Part shown: in pieces, positions 5,267 to 12,451 of the stretch
Layout of the letters: the number at the start of each line of letters is the position of its first letter
How positions within the stretch are numbered: the first letter of the stretch is position 1
From: Candidatus Zipacnadia bacterium
GTDB lineage: Bacteria > Armatimonadota > Zipacnadia > Zipacnadales > Zipacnadaceae
NCBI GenBank assembly: GCA_029821455.1
Contig: JALGTI010000116.1
Coordinates: forward strand, 1-12,451
Direction of reading: 5' to 3'
DNA length: 12,451 nt
Position numbers and translations under genes: made by a program
Notes under the pieces: model-generated
Databases searched by the model: none
What the model was told of the DNA's origin: nothing
What the model saw: the letters and a program-made list of their open reading frames with translations, nothing else

Positions 5267-6676
5267 TATGAGACATTCTCACCTGGAAGTACCTTTTATA
5301 TAGATAGTGAAAAGGGCGACGACCAAAATAGTGGCACAAGCCCCGAGACGGCCTGGGGCACTCTCGCCCGTGTAAACGCTGGCGCATTCTCGGCAGGCAC
5401 GCGGATCCTGCTCAAAGCGGGAACATCCTACCGGGGCCCTCTTCGCCTCCACGGCTCTGGCAAACCCGGCCAACCGATAGTTGTCGACAGGTACGGCACC
5501 GGAGCAAAGCCCAAGATCGCTGCCGTTGCGGCGGACGGCGCTGTCGTTTCCCTGTCCAACGTGGAGCACTGGGAGGTAAACAACCTAGAGCTCAGTGGTG
5601 GCCGCATGGGCGTGTTCGTCTATATTAAGGAATTCGGAGTTGCCCATCATCTGCACTTCAGGAACCTCCATATCCACGACATCCCAGGCGGGCTGGGAAG
5701 CGACGATGGAGGTTTCTTGCTGAAGCGGGAGGGCGTGACAACATGGTTTGACGACCTCCTGATCGAGGGCTGCTTGATCAAACACGTGGATCGAAACGGC
5801 ATTCTACACACGGACTATCCTACCGTCTCTGATGAACACCATAGCCAGAATGTGGTTATCCGAGGCAACCGACTGGAGGACATCGGGGGCGACGGCATCT
5901 TCATCCTCGGATGCGACGGCGCATTCATTGAGCACAACGTGTTGCGGTATGCACACCAACGCGTTGGGAGACAGCCTGGACACCGGGCTTGCGCCGGGAT
6001 CTGGCCACAACGCTGCAATAACACGGTGATTCAGTTTAACGAGGTAAGTCACACAGCCGTTGGTGGTGTGACCGTCTGGGACAGTGAAGCCTTTGATGAC
6101 GATGCGGCCTGCAGGGGCACGATTTTCCAGTACAACTATAGCCATGACAACGCCGGCGGTTTCTTGCTAGTTTGCGGAGGGGCTAAAGGTACAATTGTCC
6201 GATACAATATCAGCCAGAATGACGCCATCGCCACCTTCAGCCTGGAGGGGGATGAGACCGAGGATATCAGTATTTACAACAACGTTTTCTATGTAGGCTC
6301 CGGCATGACCGTCAACATGACCCGAAATACGTACGGTAGTCCGCACGATGTCTGTTATTTCAACAACATCTTCTATGCGGACGGCACTATCACCTATAAC
6401 TTCGGGTCGGTGAAGGACATGGTCTTTGCGAACAACGTGTTTTACGGAGATCACCGTGACCGGCCCGTTGACTCACACGCCTTGACCATCGCCCCACTCT
6501 TCCTCAGACCGGGCGGTGGCCAGAACGGGCGGAGCACTGCGGATGGGTACAAGCTGCTACCTGATTCGCCATGCCGTGGCGCCGGGAAGATTGTACCCGC
6601 GAACGGCGGACGCGATTTCTGGGGAAACTCAGTACCCACGAATCGACAACCCGCCATCGGTGCCCACAACGGCTGA
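5177..6676 (+). CDS. secreted right-handed parallel beta-helix protein
   Basis: From ATG 5177 the product has 499 residues. It starts with a hydrophobic stretch (MFIALLVVIGI), then a Ser/Thr/Gly-rich linker. At ~40-60 comes YIDSEKGDDQNSGTSPETAW, the usual opening of DUF1565/pectate-lyase-like beta-helix proteins, then ILLKAGTSYRGPL and GKPGQPIVVDRYG. From ~125 to ~430 rungs of the type NVVIRGNRLEDIGGDGIFI, TVIQFNEVSHTAVGGVTVW and ISIYNNVFY repeat. The fold is that of pectate lyases, alginate lyases and related polysaccharide-binding or cleaving enzymes; no catalytic residues can be assigned and the substrate is unknown. GGAGGA (5165-5170) lies 6 nt before 5177. ATG 5153 is an alternative with a weaker AAGGA, and the frame is open to a TTG at 5081. 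The upstream terminator suggests its own promoter; TTGACT (5053) with TTTATT (5077) is only a weak candidate. Confidence 0.85.
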   Translation: MFIALLVVIGITTSSTTGLSQGAGEGARDKYETFSPGSTFYIDSEKGDDQNSGTSPETAWGTLARVNAGAFSAGTRILLKAGTSYRGPLRLHGSGKPGQPIVVDRYGTGAKPKIAAVAADGAVVSLSNVEHWEVNNLELSGGRMGVFVYIKEFGVAHHLHFRNLHIHDIPGGLGSDDGGFLLKREGVTTWFDDLLIEGCLIKHVDRNGILHTDYPTVSDEHHSQNVVIRGNRLEDIGGDGIFILGCDGAFIEHNVLRYAHQRVGRQPGHRACAGIWPQRCNNTVIQFNEVSHTAVGGVTVWDSEAFDDDAACRGTIFQYNYSHDNAGGFLLVCGGAKGTIVRYNISQNDAIATFSLEGDETEDISIYNNVFYVGSGMTVNMTRNTYGSPHDVCYFNNIFYADGTITYNFGSVKDMVFANNVFYGDHRDRPVDSHALTIAPLFLRPGGGQNGRSTADGYKLLPDSPCRGAGKIVPANGGRDFWGNSVPTNRQPAIGAHNG

Positions 6677-6770
6677 ACGACCTGCCGTCCTGTCCTTCCC
6701 GAAAACCGATGAGTGCCCGTAGAATGCGAGGACCCGCGGTCCCGCGACCGAACGTACTATAGGAGGGACA

Positions 6771-8126
6771 ATGATGCTCATACAATCCGGTCAGACGATG
6801 GAGCGTGTCGTGATCCTGCTGGCAGCTATGATGTTTGCCTGTGCCCAGCATGCGGCATGCGCAGCGGGACAGACCGCGTCTCGCTTCGTTCCGGATCGCT
6901 TTGTCATCGGGATCTGGAACGACCCTCCGGCGGACGACCGCATGGCCGCGCACTACGCAGAGCTGGCTGCGGCCAACTTCAACTTCGTCATAGGCACGTG
7001 GTCCGCCAACACCCCTGAGCTGGTGGAGCGGCAGCTTGCGATCTGCCACCGCTATGGCCTCAAGTGCACACCGCACATGCCGGAAGTGCCCATGGCGGAC
7101 TATCCGGATGGCCCGGCATGCTGGGGCTATCTACTCACAGACGAGCCGTCGGCCTCCGAATTCTCCGAGCTTCGCCAGCGAGTGGATAAGCTACGGCAAC
7201 TCCGCCCGGGGCGGCTGGCATACATCAACCTGTTTCCCGAATACGTCGGGCCTGCGAATCTGGGCACAGACACGTATGACGAATATGTGCGCAGGTTCGT
7301 GGACGAAGTCGACGTTGACGTTCTCTCCATGGATCACTACCCACAGATGCAGCCGGGGGCAGACTGGCGGGACAGTTACTGCCTGACGCTCGAAGCGATG
7401 CGGAAACACTCGGTCAGGAAGGGCATCCCATTCTGGAACTTGTTTAACAGTATGCCCCAGTTGTCCCTCTACGACCCAACGGAGAGCCAACTGCGCTGGC
7501 AGATCTTCACGTCCCTGGCCTATGGCGCCAAAGGGGTGATGTACTTCTGTTACTGGACGCCGGTGGCCCGAATGTTCCAGAAGGGCGGGGCGATTATCCA
7601 CGCGGATGGCAGGCGGTCACGCCACTACTACCAGGCCAAGCGGATCAACGCCATGCTCCGGCGCATCGGGCCAACGCTCATGAAGCTAACGTGTACTGGT
7701 GTCCGCCGCGTTCCGGTCGGGGTGGACAGTGAGCCATTACTTGCCGGCCATTCGATGCCCTGGACTTGGACTTCGGCCTCGGGCGTTCCGGTCCGGGTGG
7801 ACAGTGAGCCGTTACTTGGGGGCTGTCCCATCACCAACATCACGGTTAGTCGCGACATCGGGATGGGCGACTCCGCAGACGGGTTCCTCATCGGCACGTT
7901 CAGGCACGAGGACGGTCGCCGCGCGGTCATGCTCAACAACTACGACTACATCTACACCGCATGGCCGACGGTCGAGTTCGATACGGATGTGGCAATGATT
8001 ACCGAGCTCGACCAACTCACTGGGCGGGAGATACCCGTCTACGACGACAGCCCCACGTTGCCGGGCCTGCAACTGAGTCTCGACTCAGGGGCTGGCAGGC
8101 TCTTCCTGATGCGATCCGACGGCTGA
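6771..8126 (+). CDS. secreted glycoside-hydrolase-like TIM-barrel protein
   Basis: The 451-residue product has a signal peptide. Its hydrophobic core runs from about residue 11 to 27, with cleavage near AACAA|GQ around residue 32. Barrel elements follow: FVIGIWN (44-50), FNFVIGTW (70-77), GYLLTDEPS (119-127), YINLFPEY (151-158), VDVLSMDHYPQM (182-193), GIPFWNLF (218-225) and GAKGVMYFCYW (252-262). The LTDEP motif with E125 on a strand end looks like the acid/base Glu of a clan GH-A type hydrolase, and the family resembles GH42/GH5-like proteins common in Planctomycetota and Armatimonadota; I cannot assign a GH number or substrate. A beta domain follows (GFLIGTF, AVMLNNYD, GAGRLFLM). AGGAGG (6761-6766) precedes two adjacent ATGs; 6774 has the better spacing. 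The gap to the beta-helix gene is 94 bp with no terminator, so co-transcription is likely. Residues 313-349 carry a duplicated segment. Confidence 0.8.
   Translation: MMLIQSGQTMERVVILLAAMMFACAQHAACAAGQTASRFVPDRFVIGIWNDPPADDRMAAHYAELAAANFNFVIGTWSANTPELVERQLAICHRYGLKCTPHMPEVPMADYPDGPACWGYLLTDEPSASEFSELRQRVDKLRQLRPGRLAYINLFPEYVGPANLGTDTYDEYVRRFVDEVDVDVLSMDHYPQMQPGADWRDSYCLTLEAMRKHSVRKGIPFWNLFNSMPQLSLYDPTESQLRWQIFTSLAYGAKGVMYFCYWTPVARMFQKGGAIIHADGRRSRHYYQAKRINAMLRRIGPTLMKLTCTGVRRVPVGVDSEPLLAGHSMPWTWTSASGVPVRVDSEPLLGGCPITNITVSRDIGMGDSADGFLIGTFRHEDGRRAVMLNNYDYIYTAWPTVEFDTDVAMITELDQLTGREIPVYDDSPTLPGLQLSLDSGAGRLFLMRSDG
7708..7818 (+). repeat. in-frame 36-bp direct repeat inside the TIM-barrel gene
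   Basis: Positions 7708-7743 and 7783-7818 match at 34 of 36 bases, 75 bp (25 codons) apart and in the same reading phase. They encode VPVGVDSEPLL and VPVRVDSEPLL. The period is a whole number of codons, so the frame is kept. The segment joins the barrel to the C-terminal beta domain and looks like an inserted or duplicated stretch rather than part of the fold. Confidence 0.85.
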
Positions 8127-8234
8127 AACACTGCGAGGGGCCACGCGGCTGGTCCTCTCCCTCGGGGAACTCCTACCCGGAATCTAGACCCTCTAGCACC
8201 ACCAACATCCCTCTGCCGCTGGCATCGTCACATT

Positions 8235-8254
8235 GAGACTGTTCGAAGTCGTCT
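8235..8254. terminator. small hairpin between convergent gene ends
   Basis: GAGAC (8235-8239) pairs with GTCTC (8250-8254) around an inner TTCGAA. It lies between the + strand stop at 8126 and the - strand stop at 8254. There is no T run, so this is a weak candidate for a bidirectional terminator. The rest of 8127-8234 shows nothing I can identify. Confidence 0.25.
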
Positions 8255-8493
8255 CAGTGCACTTCGACTAGCGTCGGATCCGAGCCGGCGAGCTCGACCG
8301 TGAAGCTGAGCTTGCCGTCGGCGACACGCACTTGGAAATCTTCTTCGTTCACTATATCCCGTACTGAAGCCGCTCTGTTCACGCCCAGGGCAGCGGTGTC
8401 CACGGTGACCGTCAGCGTGAGCGCTTCCTCGGCGTGGTTGTGCAGGCTGAACAGCAGCGGTAACTCGGTGCCAAAGCGACCGATCGTCTGGTA
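8254..8493 (-). pseudogene. C-terminal remnant of a minus-strand beta-sandwich protein
   Basis: On the minus strand the frame is open for 79 codons between a TGA at 8496-8494 and the stop at 8256-8254, with no plausible start codon. The translation is protein-like: RFGTELPLLFSLHNHAEEA, then LTLTVTVDTAALGVNRAA, VRDIVNEEDFQVRV and KLSFTVELAGSDPTLVEVH. The amphipathic strands and the final 'LxxTVELxxxDPTLVEV' resemble the C-terminal beta-sandwich of secreted glycosidases. The upstream part is missing and is replaced at about 8485-8492 by the IS1380-type fragment on the opposite strand. The gene was therefore cut by insertion or deletion. The family cannot be named from this piece. Confidence 0.6.
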
Positions 8494-8935
8494 TCATGAC
8501 TTCCGCTATCAAGCGGCCAACTGGCAGCGACTCTGGAGGGTAGTGGTGAAGGTGGACTGGCACTCTGGGGAGCTCTTCCCGCGGGTGGGTTCGCCTCCGC
8601 GCCATAGCTTGGGCGACGGTGCATGGATCAAGAAGGGCAAGTAGGCCCTGCACTGGACCCGCCTGTCATGTGATCGGTTCGTAGCCAACCAAGTCAGATT
8701 AGGCTTGTTTGTGTTGGCCTACAACCTGGGCAACTTCCTGCGGCGATTGGCTGTGCCGGGCAGTGTGCAACATTGGTCCCTGCGCAGCGTACAGGTTGGG
8801 CTGATCAAGATCGGGGCCAAGGTAGTCCACCACGCGCGACAGGTACTCTTCCAGATGACGGAAGTAGCGGTATCCAAGCAGTTCTTTAAGCAAATATTGG
8901 AACGAATCTGGGCTTTAGCGCCGGGCGGCGGCTGA
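8489..8935 (+). pseudogene. IS1380-family transposase remnant, 5'-truncated, internally deleted, with nonsense codon
   Basis: The translation reads WYHDFRYQAANWQRLWRVV, then VKVDWHSGELFPRVG, a break, and WIKKGK followed by TAG (8642-8644). It resumes in the same frame as ALHWTRLSCDRF, LAYNLGNFLRRLAVP, HWSL and LIKIGAKVVHHARQVLFQMTEVAV before a TGA at 8933-8935. These are the C-terminal blocks of the DDE transposase of IS1380 elements. The ~25 residues normally between PRVG and WIK, which include the RGTAE motif with the catalytic Glu, are missing. The TAG stands where Gln (CAG) is plausible, a single transition. The N-terminal two thirds of the gene and the left IS end are absent. The element is dead and old. 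Confidence 0.85.
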
Positions 8936-9120
8936 CTATGACCTCACTGCAGCGAAGAATCGATGGTCTTGCTCGTGCCCAGGCAGCACTGTGTTCGCCA
9001 ACTGCCTCCAAGCCGCCAAAGCTGACTGATCGGCAGCCACAAGCTCCTGGAAGGGTTGCAAAGCACTGGTTTTGCCGGATATACTGTCACCACCAGCAGG
9101 CATTTCTCCCAGACTCGAAG
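8936..9120. other. non-coding stretch, probable 3' flank of the IS1380 remnant
   Basis: The sequence between the transposase stop and the LamG remnant has an open + frame but no protein-like composition. It probably includes the right end of the insertion sequence. I cannot place the terminal inverted repeat because the left end is missing. Confidence 0.4.
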
Positions 9121-9300
9121 AATATACAAACAACCAAGAGCCAAATGGGAATCTGGGTGCATATCGCTTCGGATCGCATCAGTGACCGGTACTACGTGGG
9201 CGACATCTTCGAGGTAATCGTCTACGCGGGGCCGCTGTCTGAGACCGAGGTGGTCCCGGTCGACGGTCATCTGACCGGGACGTACCCGCAGGCGAGGTAG
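9121..9300 (+). pseudogene. C-terminal remnant of a LamG/concanavalin-like lectin domain protein
   Basis: The last ~60 codons before the TAG at 9298-9300 read MGIWVHIASDRISDRYYVG, then DIFEVIVYAGPLSETEVVP and VDGHLTGTYPQAR. 'GDIxEVIVYxxxLSExExxxVxxxLxxxY' is the characteristic end of LamG/pentraxin-like (LamGL3-type) carbohydrate-binding domains in secreted proteins. The 5' part is replaced by the IS remnant. Its stop codon lies inside the Shine-Dalgarno of the next gene, so the two genes were formerly adjacent in one operon. Confidence 0.7.
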
Positions 9301-9311
9301 GAGGGGCAACC

Positions 9312-12122
9312 ATGACAGTGCTACCGGTGACGATTCTCCTCTGCGCGTCGGTGGTGGCGGTAGCGCAGGTTGACGTGCCGCTTAGCGTTCGGAATCATAC
9401 GGGCCAGGATCAGACGTCGGCCCCCGTCCGTGGAGGGGTGCCCTTTGCTCTGGGCGAGTTGCCCAGCTGTGACCGGGCGCAAATCATCGTCGGCGGCGGC
9501 GAGTTGCCTTGCGCCGTCCGTCCGATCGCGCAATGGTACGACGGCAGCGTGAAATGGCTCTTAGTCGACACCCAGGTCGACTTGCCCGCCCACGGTGCGA
9601 CCTCACTCATGCTACGGGCAGGGCAGGCCAGTGACGCGGCGCATGCGCGGGCCGAGATTACCGAGACCGCCGATAGTATCACCATCGACACGGGCCCGGC
9701 TCGTTTCACGTTCAGCCGTAGAGCCTTCGGCCTACCGTCCCAGGCGTGGGCCGATCTCAACGGTGATGGAGCGTGGGACACTCAGGTCGTTGATGGCGGG
9801 AGCAGCTTCGTCTGTGAGGTTGAGCATGACCCTCCCGGCGAGCCCGAGGAGGAGAACTGGCTGCGTGGTGCCTCAGGCTCCGAGCGCGAGCGGTTCGAGG
9901 CAGCTCCGGCCGGCGATTACCTCGTGGAGATCGAGAGTGCCAACGATCTCCACGCCGTTGTTAAACTCAGCGGCTGGCTCGTGAACGCGGAGGGACGTCG
10001 CCTGATTCAGTACACCATTCGCGCGCATGCCTACGCGGGTCATCCTGAGTTGCGCGTCCTCCACACGTTCGTCTATGCGGGCAAGCCCAAGCACGACTTC
10101 ATCCGTACCATGTCGCTGCGCTTCCCGTTGCAGACATCGGGAGAGATGACATGGGGCCTCGGAGGAGAGACGGCCCACTCCGGCGTCCTCCACGCCGGTC
10201 AGGAGATCGTGTTGCACGAGACCGGCCCGAAGAAAATCTATCACCTTGCGCCCTACACGCTCGACAAGTCGGTTCGCTACTCGGTGGCGGATAGCGGGCG
10301 AGAGATCGCCTCGGGCAAGCAAGCCTCCGGTTGGGCGCGGCTTGCGGGCCAGAGGGCATCGATGCACGTCGCCATGCGCAACTTCTGGCAGATGCACCCC
10401 AAGGAGCTTGTGATCGACAGGGGTGGGATTGCCGTTGGCCTCTGGCCGGAGCGCGGCGATCAGGTGCTCGACCTGCGCCGCCGCTATGATGAGGTCGAGA
10501 ACGTCTACCATTACGACCTGAGCCTCTGGCCATACGGGGGTGAGGGGCTTGGCCTGTCTCACGAGATAATACTCCGGTTCGGTCCGTCGAGCGAGGACGT
10601 CGGCGAGGGCCTGGTAGCGGGGCTTAACGCGCCGCTGCTGCTGGAGTGCTCACCCAAATGGTACGCCGACTCCGGCGCATTCGGGCCCTTTGCCATCGCC
10701 GATCCCGAGGGCTATCCATTCCTCGAGGGCGTTCAGAATGTCGGGCTGGAGTGGATCCGCCGGAATCAGCGTGTCTTCCACTGGGATGGCATGATCGACT
10801 ACGGGGACACGCTCTTCCATGGCTACGAGACGCCTTCGCACTACGGCTACGTGGGCGAGAAGGCCTGGTGCAGCCGGGGGTACGTCGGTTGGCTGTGCAA
10901 TGACGGTACGCTCACCCACTCGCTTTTCCTCCAATACGTCCGCACGGGCGACTACGAGGCCTTCCGCACGGCCGAGGCCATGGCTCGACACGTCATGGAC
11001 GTCGACACCTGCCACTACTGTGAGGAGGAGCCGATCTACGTTGGGGGCGGCCATCGGCACGACCAGCAGCACTGGGGTAACGGTGTTCGCGGCTACGGCA
11101 CCGCCACTCACGGCGCGATAGACTACTACCTCTTGACCGGGGACGAGCGCGCGTTGGAGGTCGCCGGCGAATACGCTCGGTTCCATGTTTCCGGCGCTCC
11201 GGTTGAGAACGAGGACCGGATCGGCGGGCTCATTCGCTACTGGGAGATCACTGGCGACAGCCAATGGAAGGAACTGGCAGACCAGATCCTGGTCGCCGAA
11301 CTGAACGTCGCGGATGACGCAGGGTGGCGCTTCGTCACAAAGCAGCACTTCCGCTTCGTATCCAACACCAGCGTCAGTTTGCTCTACTACCTGACCTCCG
11401 TCCCGCCGGAGGAGGCCGCTCCGCTGCGCGATGCCATTGTGCGGAGCATGGACTTCCGGGAGCCGGTTTTCATGAGCGCGTGGGATGACGCGGGCTATCT
11501 GACGATCATCCTGTCGTCGCTGGCCTACCAGGAGACCGGCGACACGCGCTACGCCGACATGACGGCTGCTCTCGTCCAGCGCGCGACGAGTTTCCCCCGC
11601 AACTTCGAGGTCCCGAAAGACTACCTGGCACACCTTCGCGGCCTGAATTACGAGCAAATGGTCGCCACTGCCCGCCGATGGAACGTGAACAACATCTACT
11701 CCATGAACATCCACCAGCTCTGCAGCCTGCCCTACGCCATCGCCGCCTTCCAGGCGGCAGGGATGGATGAGGCAGCCGTCTGGGGCGTCGAGCGCCACAA
11801 CCGAGCCGTCGAGGCTTTCGAGGAGGTCATCGATCCCTCGTCAATGGGCCAGGAGATTGGCTTCGCCTACACGGCCACTCTCGAGCATGGCGCGCCGAGC
11901 GACGTCGCGGGCGGGTTCTCGCACCTCGTGCTATACGAGGACGGCAAGCCACTCGGCCCAGCCCATGCGGCTCACAAGGACATCCGCGAGCACGGCGAGG
12001 GGCGCTACAGCCATTGGGGCGCTCGGCGGCTCTGGTTCTCCGCCTCGGATAACTCCGACCCTCGCACCAACGGCCGTGAGTACAAGGTCGTACATCCGGG
12101 AAGAACCCAAACGAGGCCCTAG
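9312..12122 (+). CDS. secreted PcRGLX/YetA-like (PL26-type) exo-rhamnogalacturonan lyase-like protein
   Basis: The 936-residue product has a signal peptide ending near AVAQ|VD (residue ~19). Residues ~20-110 (PLSVRNHTG...PVRGGVPFALGEL...WYDGSVKWLLVDTQVDLPAHG) match the N-terminal RIFT-barrel domain of the PcRGLX/YetA family. A central beta-rich region (~110-440) includes DLNGDGAWD (148-156), a calcium-loop-like DxNxDG motif. An alpha/alpha toroid-like region (~470-780) carries HWDGMIDYGD and MDVDTCHY...GGGHRHDQQHWG (562-589). The final ~70 residues hold LVLYEDGKPLGPAHAAH and HWGARRLWFSASDNSDP, a module of its own. PL26 enzymes remove sugars from rhamnogalacturonan by beta-elimination. The fold assignment is good; the exact activity is inferred. 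AGGAGGGG (9299-9306) is 5 nt before ATG 9312. No promoter is visible close by because the upstream gene was cut. Confidence 0.82.
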   Translation: MTVLPVTILLCASVVAVAQVDVPLSVRNHTGQDQTSAPVRGGVPFALGELPSCDRAQIIVGGGELPCAVRPIAQWYDGSVKWLLVDTQVDLPAHGATSLMLRAGQASDAAHARAEITETADSITIDTGPARFTFSRRAFGLPSQAWADLNGDGAWDTQVVDGGSSFVCEVEHDPPGEPEEENWLRGASGSERERFEAAPAGDYLVEIESANDLHAVVKLSGWLVNAEGRRLIQYTIRAHAYAGHPELRVLHTFVYAGKPKHDFIRTMSLRFPLQTSGEMTWGLGGETAHSGVLHAGQEIVLHETGPKKIYHLAPYTLDKSVRYSVADSGREIASGKQASGWARLAGQRASMHVAMRNFWQMHPKELVIDRGGIAVGLWPERGDQVLDLRRRYDEVENVYHYDLSLWPYGGEGLGLSHEIILRFGPSSEDVGEGLVAGLNAPLLLECSPKWYADSGAFGPFAIADPEGYPFLEGVQNVGLEWIRRNQRVFHWDGMIDYGDTLFHGYETPSHYGYVGEKAWCSRGYVGWLCNDGTLTHSLFLQYVRTGDYEAFRTAEAMARHVMDVDTCHYCEEEPIYVGGGHRHDQQHWGNGVRGYGTATHGAIDYYLLTGDERALEVAGEYARFHVSGAPVENEDRIGGLIRYWEITGDSQWKELADQILVAELNVADDAGWRFVTKQHFRFVSNTSVSLLYYLTSVPPEEAAPLRDAIVRSMDFREPVFMSAWDDAGYLTIILSSLAYQETGDTRYADMTAALVQRATSFPRNFEVPKDYLAHLRGLNYEQMVATARRWNVNNIYSMNIHQLCSLPYAIAAFQAAGMDEAAVWGVERHNRAVEAFEEVIDPSSMGQEIGFAYTATLEHGAPSDVAGGFSHLVLYEDGKPLGPAHAAHKDIREHGEGRYSHWGARRLWFSASDNSDPRTNGREYKVVHPGRTQTRP

Positions 12123-12327
12123 GGATGCCCTCGGGGCCTGTGTCAGTCACCATCGGCCGCCAGTACGCTCCATTGCATCAGGGGGCTGCACTTCGTATGT
12201 CGTCCGCTCTTCCCGGGTGGATCGGTCGCGCCACGTTCCTCGGCCCTCTATTATGCGTCACAGCAACACCAGTGGCAAGGTCTCCTGCCACCCGGGTATG
12301 CGTGTTTCGCGAATAGAAGCCAAATAA
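12123..12327. other. 205 bp without a recognisable gene
   Basis: Neither strand gives a protein-like translation and no terminator with a T run follows the PL26-like gene. The sequence separates it from the transposase fragment at the right edge. Confidence 0.5.
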
Positions 12328-12451
12328 GCGCCGCCGCGCCGCCGGGCGCAGGATAGCCAGGTTTACCCGTATCTGCTGCGGGGTCTGGAGATCGCACACC
12401 CCAACCAGGTGTGGGGCATTGACATCACCTACCTTCGCCTGCAGGGCGGGT
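12328..12451 (+). mobile_element. IS3-family transposase (rve integrase core), partial at window edge
   Basis: The frame is open from 12328, after a TAA at 12325-12327, to the window edge. From 12358 it reads QVYPYLLRGLEIAHPNQVW and then GIDITYLRLQGG. This is the start of the integrase core of IS3-group OrfB (usual form HxxYPYLLRGLxxxRPNQVWxxDITYxP), with the first catalytic Asp at 12421-12423. The helix-turn-helix part expected upstream is not present in this frame; APPRRRAQDS before it looks decayed or frameshifted. The element continues to the right, so I cannot tell whether it is intact. Confidence 0.75.

Noticed and set aside
8300..8486. Start of the + frame that leads into the transposase remnant
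   Set aside because: Its Ser/Thr-rich translation before WYHDFRYQA is antisense to the minus-strand remnant, which is protein-like. The transposase homology starts only at about 8489.
9873..10562. Open frame of 229 codons on the minus strand
   Set aside because: Antisense to the same enzyme gene; typical GC-driven shadow frame with no recognisable fold.
10650..11798. Open frame of 382 codons on the minus strand inside the PL26-like gene
   Set aside because: It is fully antisense to a well supported gene in high-GC DNA. Its translation is Val/Ala/Asp/Arg-rich without domain pattern, and it has no ribosome binding site.
11767..12327. 186-codon + frame overlapping the end of the PL26-like gene
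   Set aside because: Arg/Ser/Thr-rich translation of the wrong frame with no domain pattern; the PL26-like frame is clearly the coding one.
1..12451. CRISPR arrays, tRNA, rRNA or riboswitches
   Set aside because: No regularly spaced direct repeats, no tRNA cloverleaf or CCA-ended candidates, and no conserved riboswitch core were noticed by eye. This is a visual check only, not a covariance-model search.

Overview
The window reads as an accessory, carbohydrate-active stretch from a high-GC environmental bacterium. The best taxonomic clue is the type II pseudopilin at 4387-5010. Its processed N-terminus continues into an FPVFAKAREKARQTSC-type helix and it ends in an H-X9-DG motif. As I know the families, this combination is typical of Armatimonadota and also occurs in Planctomycetota and Verrucomicrobiota. 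The DUF6785/DUF6784-like membrane protein, the PcRGLX/YetA-like enzyme and the translated intergenic repeats fit the same group. The phylum call is inference.

Layout, left to right, all intact genes on the + strand: (1) the 3' end of an unidentified gene, weakly like a polysaccharide deacetylase C-terminus; (2) a large polytopic membrane protein of the DUF6785/DUF6784 type, separated from it by a dispersed palindromic repeat; (3) a 455-bp intergenic region packed with palindromes and copies of the same repeat, ending in a promoter; (4) a secreted TIM-barrel-like protein whose C-terminal module is thrown out of frame at a run of eight C; (5) a 28-bp perfect palindrome, then a near-consensus sigma70 promoter, an H-X9-DG pseudopilin and a rho-independent terminator; (6) a secreted right-handed beta-helix protein; (7) a secreted glycoside-hydrolase-like TIM-barrel protein; (8) a gene graveyard (8254-9300) with the C-terminal end of a minus-strand gene, a decayed IS1380-type transposase and the C-terminal end of a LamG-like gene; (9) a 936-residue secreted PcRGLX/YetA-like (PL26-type) protein; (10) the start of an IS3-type transposase fragment running off the right edge.

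Taken together the genes suggest breakdown of a complex plant-type polysaccharide, possibly rhamnogalacturonan/pectin. Four secreted proteins (two TIM barrels, a beta-helix, a PL26-like enzyme) would act outside the cytoplasm, and the polytopic membrane protein is a candidate importer. I see no SusC/SusD pair, ABC transporter, two-component system or dedicated regulator. The substrate is inferred from the PL26-like gene and the beta-helix only.

The most unusual observation is that the first ~93 nt of the beta-helix gene are clearly homologous to the pseudopilin's N-terminal coding segment just upstream, but the second half is read in a different frame. The secretion signal of the beta-helix protein therefore seems to have been built from pilin DNA.
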